From Chryseolinea sp. H1M3-3 (lineage in GTDB: Bacteria; Bacteroidota; Bacteroidia; Cytophagales; Cyclobacteriaceae), in NCBI RefSeq assembly GCF_029360725.1, contig NZ_JARKMY010000019.1:62001-126000 (forward strand): a stretch of 64,000 bases of DNA, given 5' to 3'. The position numbers and the translations under genes are program-made. The stretch's first letter is position 1. Each line of letters begins with the position of its first letter. Positions 58,828-64,000 of this stretch are shown piece after piece. The notes under the pieces are model-generated. The model saw nothing but the letters and a program-made list of their open reading frames with translations, searched no databases and was not told where the DNA came from.

Positions 58828-60570
58828 ATGTATTTTAAACAATTTGTCATTGCCATTCCAGTCCTGGTCTGTGTTATAGGGATGGTTTCTTCCTGTACAC
58901 ATTCAAAATCATCAGACAAAGTTGAAGCTGTAGTTTCGGATACGGCATCCATTCAAAAGGGTCAAACCATTTTCGCACAACAATGTGGTGCGTGTCATAA
59001 CTTCCGGCAAGATGGTATTGGTCCTCAACTCGGCGGTGTTACTTCGGTAGTATCTATTGATTGGATAAAAACATTTATTAAAAATCCGCAAGGACTAATT
59101 CACTCGGGTGACGAGCGTGCTCAGCAGTTGCATGAGAAGTTCAAAACGATTATGCCATCATTTAGCAGCTTCACAGAGGACGAATTGAATTGTGTGGTGG
59201 CCTTCTTAAATACCAAAGCAGCACCAGACCCGAAAAGAACGAAAGTCGATCCCGATGCACTTAAGAACCCCATACCTGAACCGATCGCCATGTCGGACTT
59301 GACCATAGGTATCGAGTTAATTACAACTATTCCGGCCAGCAGCACTGAAGGACAATTAACTCGAATTTGTAAAATGGATTTTCGCCCGGACACAAAGGAA
59401 TTGTTTGTCGTTGATTTACGCGGTAAACTATATCAATTGTTAAACAATCAGCCGAAACTATATCTCGATATGGCGAAAGAAAAACCCAAGTTCATTGACA
59501 AGCCTGGTTTAGCTACCGGTTTTGGGAGTTTCGCGTTTCACCCGGAATTTAAAAACAATGGTTTATTGTATACAACTCATGTTGAAAGCCCAGGGTCAGG
59601 AAAGGCTGACTTTGCTTATGATGATTCCATCAAAGTAACGTTGCAGTGGGTTTTGTCCGAGTGGAAAACGGAAAGTCCAGATGCGTTTCCTTTTAGGGGA
59701 AAAAGCAGAGAACTTTTTCGGGTAAACATGGTGGGCGCTTATCATGGCGTACAAGAAATTACTTTTAATCCTTTATCCAAGCCGGGTGACGAAGATTACG
59801 GTTTGCTTTACATCGGTATTGGCGACGGTGCAAGTGTGGAATTTGGTTTCCCTTTCTTGGTTCGTAGCGAAGATAAAATCTGGGGAAGTATTCTGCGTAT
59901 TGATCCGTCTGGAAATAACAGTAAGAACGGAAAGTATGGCATTCCGGCTGCCAATCCCTTTGCAAAAAGTAAAAATCCGGATGCTGTGCGCGAGCGATTT
60001 GCATATGGGTTTCGAAACCCGCACCGCATTACGTGGACTAAACGTGGACAAATGTTAGCTTCGAATATTGGCCATCACAACATCGAGGCCTTATACATGA
60101 TTCTACCGGGCAGAGATTACGGATGGCCTATACGCGAGGGAACATTTTTGATGAAGTACGATGAAAACATGAGTAACATCTTTTCCCTTCCGGCTAACGA
60201 CGCTTCTTATAATATTACATACCCAGTTGCGCAGTACGATCACGATGAAGGCAATGCGATCTCAGGAGGCTTCGAATATTGGGGGACTGCTGTGCCTGAG
60301 CTGCAAGGCAAATGCATCTTCGGTGACATTGTAAAGGGCCGTGTATTTTTTGTAAAGGCGGATGAATTGAAAATTGGAAAACAAGCGACCATCCAGGAAA
60401 TGAAAGTTTCTATCAATGGAAAAATAACGACTATGATCGAATTAAGTGGTGCTCAGAAAGTAGATATGCGATTCGGGAGAGATCATAAGGGTGAGTTATA
60501 TGTGATGACGAAGCCCGATGGAAAAGTTTATCGAGTGGTGAGCGCACGAACAGGGGAGGTACATCAATAA
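58828..60570 (+). CDS. Lipoprotein with N-terminal cytochrome c and C-terminal glucose/sorbosone dehydrogenase domain
   Basis: The 580-residue protein starts with a lipoprotein signal, GMVSSC, with the lipidated cysteine at 23. Residues about 42-135 form a mono-haem cytochrome c: the CGACH motif at 53-57 and a likely distal Met in IMPSFSSF. The rest (about 160-575) is a six-bladed PQQ-type sugar dehydrogenase (GSDH) propeller, with RICKMDFRPDTKELFVVD, FHPEFKNNGLLYTTH, YGLLYIGIGDG, GSILRIDPSG, RERFAYGFRNPHRITW and GRDYGWPIREG. Such fusions pass electrons from an oxidised sugar or alcohol to the attached haem outside the cytoplasm. The substrate is not predictable. It is a single gene, convergent with the antiporter gene. 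Confidence 0.9.
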   Translation: MYFKQFVIAIPVLVCVIGMVSSCTHSKSSDKVEAVVSDTASIQKGQTIFAQQCGACHNFRQDGIGPQLGGVTSVVSIDWIKTFIKNPQGLIHSGDERAQQLHEKFKTIMPSFSSFTEDELNCVVAFLNTKAAPDPKRTKVDPDALKNPIPEPIAMSDLTIGIELITTIPASSTEGQLTRICKMDFRPDTKELFVVDLRGKLYQLLNNQPKLYLDMAKEKPKFIDKPGLATGFGSFAFHPEFKNNGLLYTTHVESPGSGKADFAYDDSIKVTLQWVLSEWKTESPDAFPFRGKSRELFRVNMVGAYHGVQEITFNPLSKPGDEDYGLLYIGIGDGASVEFGFPFLVRSEDKIWGSILRIDPSGNNSKNGKYGIPAANPFAKSKNPDAVRERFAYGFRNPHRITWTKRGQMLASNIGHHNIEALYMILPGRDYGWPIREGTFLMKYDENMSNIFSLPANDASYNITYPVAQYDHDEGNAISGGFEYWGTAVPELQGKCIFGDIVKGRVFFVKADELKIGKQATIQEMKVSINGKITTMIELSGAQKVDMRFGRDHKGELYVMTKPDGKVYRVVSARTGEVHQ

Positions 60571-60637
60571 CATTACTACGCAAACATGAAACTGATATAA
60601 GACGGATACCTTTCCCAAGAAACATGGTAGCGTGTTG

Positions 60638-61921
60638 TTATCTTTTATCTTGACCTTCTGATAGCTTCACCTTCCTAACCGGCTTCGTTAGCACTTTTTC
60701 AGAAACTTTACCAACCGTAAGACCTTGTATAACGATAGAAAAAACAACGACAAAATACGTCATTTCTAACAGTACCTCTTTGTAGAGACCATGCGAAACC
60801 GATATTACCAAAGCAATTGACACCCCGCCGCGCAACCCTCCCCATACAAGCATGGTCAACGAACCGCGACTTAGCTTTGGCTGAAAGGGAACAATTAACG
60901 ATGGAATCCAGATAGATATAAATCGCGCGAATAAAACGACCAAAATAGTGGCGAGCGACAACAGCCAATAGGTTTCAAAATCGGGAATTAATAACAATTC
61001 GAATCCGATGAATAAAAATAAGATTGCATTTAAGATTTCATCAATCAGTTCCCAGAATTTGGTAAGGTAGTCCTTTGTTAAGGATGACATTGAAACCCTT
61101 TTTCCATAGGTTCCAATGAGAAGCCCTGCAGCCACCATCGTAAGCGGCCCAGAAATGTGGAAGGCGCGGGCAATAAGATATCCTCCCATCACCACTGAAA
61201 GCGTAATAAGAACGGACACGACATAATCGTCAATACTTTTAAGAGCTTTTGAAGCTGTATACCCCAACAGGACTCCCAATATTAATCCACCCAATGCCTC
61301 CTTGGCCAATAATAATGAAATAGAACCAATTGAAATCTGAGCATCGTCTGTATGCGTTAGTTGTAAAATAACGGCAAATAAAACAACCGCGACCCCATCA
61401 TTAAATAATGACTCACCAGTAATTTTTGTTTCTAATGATTTGCTGACGTTTGCCTTTTTTAGAATTCCTAAAACGGCGATGGGATCGGTGGGCGAAATCA
61501 ATGCGCCAAAAAGTAAACAATACAAAAATGGAAGGTTAATCGTAAATAGGGGAGCTACATAGTAAAGAATGACTCCAATCACAAAGGTTGAAATAACAAC
61601 GCTGATGGTAGAGAAAGTGAGAACAGGTAAACGTTGTTTTCGAAGATCCGCAAAGTTGACGTGGATGGCTCCAGCGAACAACAGGAAATTCAACATTGCA
61701 CCCATTAACACTTCAGTAAAGTCGAGCTCGGAAATTAGTTTAAAGATCTTTGTGGTCGCGTCAGGAAAAATACTGCTTCCGGCAAACCTGATAATTATCG
61801 ATGCCACGATGGCCATGAGCATGATACCGATGGCAGAAGGTAATTTGATAAATCGATGATTAATGTATGCAAACAGCGAGGCTAATACGATCAATACTGA
61901 AAATGAATAATATAACTCCAT
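60638..61921 (-). CDS. Sodium/proton antiporter, CPA1 family
   Basis: The 427-residue inner-membrane protein exchanges Na+ (or K+) for protons. About 12 membrane helices can be seen. The family motifs are [18 protein letters not shown] (TM4 region), the ion-binding pair Asn-Asp in [16 protein letters not shown], and the late [14 protein letters not shown] segment. The C-terminus is short and basic with no large regulatory domain, so it is an NhaP-type, not a NhaP2/CNBD type. It is minus-strand and convergent with the dehydrogenase fusion. CPA1 assignment is firm; ion preference is not readable from sequence. Confidence 0.92.
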   Translation of the reverse strand: MELYYSFSVLIVLASLFAYINHRFIKLPSAIGIMLMAIVASIIIRFAGSSIFPDATTKIFKLISELDFTEVLMGAMLNFLLFAGAIHVNFADLRKQRLPVLTFSTISVVISTFVIGVILYYVAPLFTINLPFLYCLLFGALISPTDPIAVLGILKKANVSKSLETKITGESLFNDGVAVVLFAVILQLTHTDDAQISIGSISLLLAKEALGGLILGVLLGYTASKALKSIDDYVVSVLITLSVVMGGYLIARAFHISGPLTMVAAGLLIGTYGKRVSMSSLTKDYLTKFWELIDEILNAILFLFIGFELLLIPDFETYWLLSLATILVVLFARFISIWIPSLIVPFQPKLSRGSLTMLVWGGLRGGVSIALVISVSHGLYKEVLLEMTYFVVVFSIVIQGLTVGKVSEKVLTKPVRKVKLSEGQDKR

Positions 61922-62189
61922 AAGCTTTAAAGAGCGACTAAGACGGGTTAAATCAATGTTTGCTTCATTGAGGACTCCTGCAAAATAAGCATAATATTTC
62001 GCCGGGTATCACAAGAAAATTGGAATCATTTTTTGATAAGTACTAAATAAGGCACAGTTGCGTATATTCATTACGTTATTTATTGGAGGTTCAGTCCGAT
62101 AACCGCTCAAATTGGCTGGTAATTAGTGATAAGCGGAAAGCATGAAATGATAAATTGTGTATATATTAACCGTTTGAATAATTACATGC

Positions 62190-62654
62190 ATGAAAAATAT
62201 ATCGCCTGGTTTAATAAAATATTTTTTCTGTTGTGTCTTGGTACTAGTAATGATATCAAATGAAGTGTCAGCACAATCGCCAGATGAGAAGCTCGTTGCA
62301 CAAGCAATAGAACAATTAACAGAAGTTATGGTCAAACCAGATAGTGCGATCTTAGCCTCACTTGCCTGCGATGCATTGGAATATGTTCATTCGAGCGGTA
62401 CTGTAAGAAATAAGCAGGGTTTCATTGATGAATTCATGAAAGGATGGACAAAAATGTCAAACCCAAAAATTTCAAATCAAACTATAAAGATCGTTGGCGA
62501 TAATGCTATTGTGAGACACCGTCTAATTGCCGATGCTCATAACCCAGGCTATCCTGCTGTCATTGACATCATTATCTTGATGGTTTGGAAAAAAGAAAAT
62601 GGACAGTGGAAACTTTTAGCTCGGCAGGCTGCGCGATTGCCAGAAAAAAAATAG
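62190..62654 (+). CDS. Secreted NTF2-like (DUF4440/SnoaL-type) protein
   Basis: The 154-residue protein has an N-terminal signal peptide (about 1-29, ending VSA). A single NTF2-like cone-shaped domain follows: AIEQLTEVMVKPDSAILASL (first helix), ALEYVHSSGTVRNKQGFIDEF, IKIVGDNAIVRHRLIAD and IILMVWKKENGQWKLLARQAARL (all in parts). This domain is a general small-molecule binding or enzymatic scaffold, so no reaction can be assigned. It is probably periplasmic. A 268-bp gap before it shows no gene. Confidence 0.85.
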   Translation: MKNISPGLIKYFFCCVLVLVMISNEVSAQSPDEKLVAQAIEQLTEVMVKPDSAILASLACDALEYVHSSGTVRNKQGFIDEFMKGWTKMSNPKISNQTIKIVGDNAIVRHRLIADAHNPGYPAVIDIIILMVWKKENGQWKLLARQAARLPEKK

Positions 62655-62843
62655 AAAAGTCCTCCTTTGATTTTTTCGTCTGTTGTCTTTGGCAGAATGC
62701 CAACATTAAAAACGACACGTAAGTTTTTTATAGTTTTCCGACTTAACAGCGACGCCTTCAAGGCTCATTTTTTGCAAAAAGGGACGTATCTTTCGGAAAT
62801 TTTCATAATCTCTTCTTAACCGGTTTAAGGAAGTGTCCTTCCC

Positions 62844-63905
62844 ATGAGTGACAATTATTTTAAATACGACCTGTTATTTGAGTTGTCGCCTGACCTTTTA
62901 TGTATTGCCGGTTTTGATGGCTACTTCAAAAAAATTAACCCCGCAGTTGCAAACGCGCTAGGGTATTCTTTGGAGGAGTTATATGCAAGGCCAATTAATG
63001 ATTTCGTGCATCCTGATGATAAAGCTGCCACATCCAATGCCCGTACAGAATTGACAAAGTCTAAACCCCTTTTGAATTTTGAAAACAGATACGTAACAAA
63101 AACGGGAGAAATTGTCTGGTTGTCGTGGACTTCGCTACCGATACCAAGTGACGACTTAATTTTTGCCATTGCAAAAAACATCACGCATAAAAAAAGGCAG
63201 GAGGCTGAGCGCAACGCTATGCTGGCTAACCTTACAAAAATCAATAAAGACCTCACGCAGTTAACGTTTACTACCTCACATGACCTACGTTCGCCAGTAA
63301 ATGGATTTTTGTCGTTGTTAAGTCTCATTGAGGTTTCGAAGATTACTGACCCGCAGACAATTGAAATAATTGAGGTCATCAAACTTGCCGGCGCAAACCT
63401 AAAGAAGACGTTGAATGAGTATGTAGATAACATCAGTGCCAAACATAGGATTGAAGAAGAAACGGTGAATTTACACCAAACGGTGAACCGTGTTCTTCAT
63501 TCCATTGGCTCTCTTATTCAAACATCAAGAGCTGAAATTCATACTGATTTTTCTAAACTTGAAAATATAAGATGCAATACCGGATACCTGGAAAGTATCA
63601 TTCTAAACTTGATTACCAATTCTATCAAATATTCCAGACCCGGTAATATTCCAATAATATCCATTTCTTCAGAACGAGGGAGTGGGTTTAATCGATTAAG
63701 AATTGCTGACAACGGTATTGGTTTCGATATGGAGAAAGTAAAGGGTAAAATTTTTGGACTGCATCAGAAGTTTCATGATCATGGAGACAGCAAGGGCATT
63801 GGCCTATATCTGGTTCATGCACATGTTACGAGCCTCGGAGGCCATATCGATGTTGAGAGTAATGTTAACGAGGGAACAACATTTGTGATTTCTTTTAGAG
63901 AATGA
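62844..63905 (+). CDS. Cytoplasmic PAS-domain sensor histidine kinase
   Basis: The 353-residue protein has no membrane helix. The PAS domain (about 8-118) starts FELSPDLLCIAGFDGYFKKIN and ends with the PAC part VWLSWTSLPIPSDDLIFAIAKNITHKK (in parts). A short coiled coil leads to the HisKA dimerisation domain, whose phosphorylated His146 lies in TTSHDLRSPVNGFL. The catalytic ATPase domain (about 240-350) has the N box ILNLITNSIKYS, the G1 box DNGIGFDM and the G2 box GDSKGIGLYLVHAH. All kinase motifs are intact. The cognate response regulator is not in the window unless it is the partial gene that follows and overlaps by 4 bp. The PAS ligand is unknown. Confidence 0.92.
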   Translation: MSDNYFKYDLLFELSPDLLCIAGFDGYFKKINPAVANALGYSLEELYARPINDFVHPDDKAATSNARTELTKSKPLLNFENRYVTKTGEIVWLSWTSLPIPSDDLIFAIAKNITHKKRQEAERNAMLANLTKINKDLTQLTFTTSHDLRSPVNGFLSLLSLIEVSKITDPQTIEIIEVIKLAGANLKKTLNEYVDNISAKHRIEEETVNLHQTVNRVLHSIGSLIQTSRAEIHTDFSKLENIRCNTGYLESIILNLITNSIKYSRPGNIPIISISSERGSGFNRLRIADNGIGFDMEKVKGKIFGLHQKFHDHGDSKGIGLYLVHAHVTSLGGHIDVESNVNEGTTFVISFRE

Positions 63906-64000
63906 AAGGCCGTTGTCGTATTGAAGGCATCGGCATATCAGGCTTGCCATCAGTCTTCAATGAGATAACCAACGGATTGACTACCCAGGAAAAACAGAAA
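63902..64000 (+). CDS. Possible gene start overlapping the kinase stop codon, cut by the window edge
   Basis: An ATG overlaps the stop codon of the kinase gene (ATGA) and its frame stays open for the 33 codons left in the window (MKGRCRIEGIGISGLPSV, then FNEITNGLTTQEKQK). The overlap suggests translational coupling, but the residues match no family I know and an open frame of this length can arise by chance. Confidence 0.3.
   Translation, partial: MKGRCRIEGIGISGLPSVFNEITNGLTTQEKQK

Noticed and set aside
62689-62703. TTGGCA-GAA-TGCCAA hairpin after the NTF2-like gene
   Set aside because: The stem is only 6 bp and no T-run follows on either strand, so it does not qualify as a terminator.
1-64000. 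tRNA, rRNA, insertion sequences, phage genes or CRISPR arrays
   Set aside because: No transposase, integrase, Cas gene, regular spacer array or structural RNA signature was seen in reading the window.

Overview
The window looks like chromosomal DNA of a Bacteroidota bacterium of the order Cytophagales, perhaps close to Chryseolinea or Ohtaekwangia. The evidence is a giant secreted protein with a type IX secretion (gliding-motility type) C-terminal domain beside a PorP/SprF gene, SprB-like repeats, TAnnTTTG promoter boxes, few Shine-Dalgarno sites, and many PadR-linked FtsX-type permeases of 790-890 residues. I see no phage, insertion sequence, CRISPR array, tRNA or rRNA.

Layout. 1-6.5 kb: a minus-strand housekeeping block (start of dapB, a DUF5683 protein, parB, parA, yidC, pyrG). 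The region upstream of parA holds a terminator, a promoter box, two ParB-type half sites and a DnaA-box match. 6.8-16.3 kb: a 2793-residue multidomain surface protein and its PorP/SprF partner. 16.5-20.1 kb: a CCA-adding enzyme-like protein, an ECF sigma factor with a small membrane partner, and MsrA. 20.4-22.5 kb: two tandem secreted proteins, each with two GH2-type sugar-binding jelly rolls and no catalytic domain. 22.5-24.1 kb: an aminotransferase gene preceded by two consecutive tiny ORF/terminator units that look like transcription attenuators responding to branched-chain amino acids. 24.2-33.2 kb: a phytanoyl-CoA dioxygenase-like protein, a lone FtsX-type permease, a DUF4838 protein with a discoidin-like end, a serine hydrolase and a PD40 propeller protein.

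33.4-48.0 kb: a PadR regulator followed by four paralogous permeases, then a second PadR regulator translationally coupled to a fifth. No ABC ATPase or adaptor gene is present. 48.0-55.2 kb: an alpha/beta hydrolase divergent from an ArsR-type regulator, then a complete RND efflux operon (adaptor, pump, TolC). Three copies of one 24-bp operator lie in front of the regulator and in front of the operon. 55.3-58.7 kb: two paralogous small secreted proteins of an unrecognised family flank a thiamine-diphosphate enzyme of the pyruvate oxidase type. 58.8-64 kb: a cytochrome c/sugar dehydrogenase fusion lipoprotein, a CPA1 Na+/H+ antiporter, an NTF2-like secreted protein and a PAS histidine kinase. 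A possible further gene runs off the right edge.

The best candidates for undescribed biology are the double attenuator at 22.56-22.90 kb, the ArsR/RND operator set, and the small secreted GPNGE/GKYYYMN family. All assignments come from reading the sequence; no database search was run.
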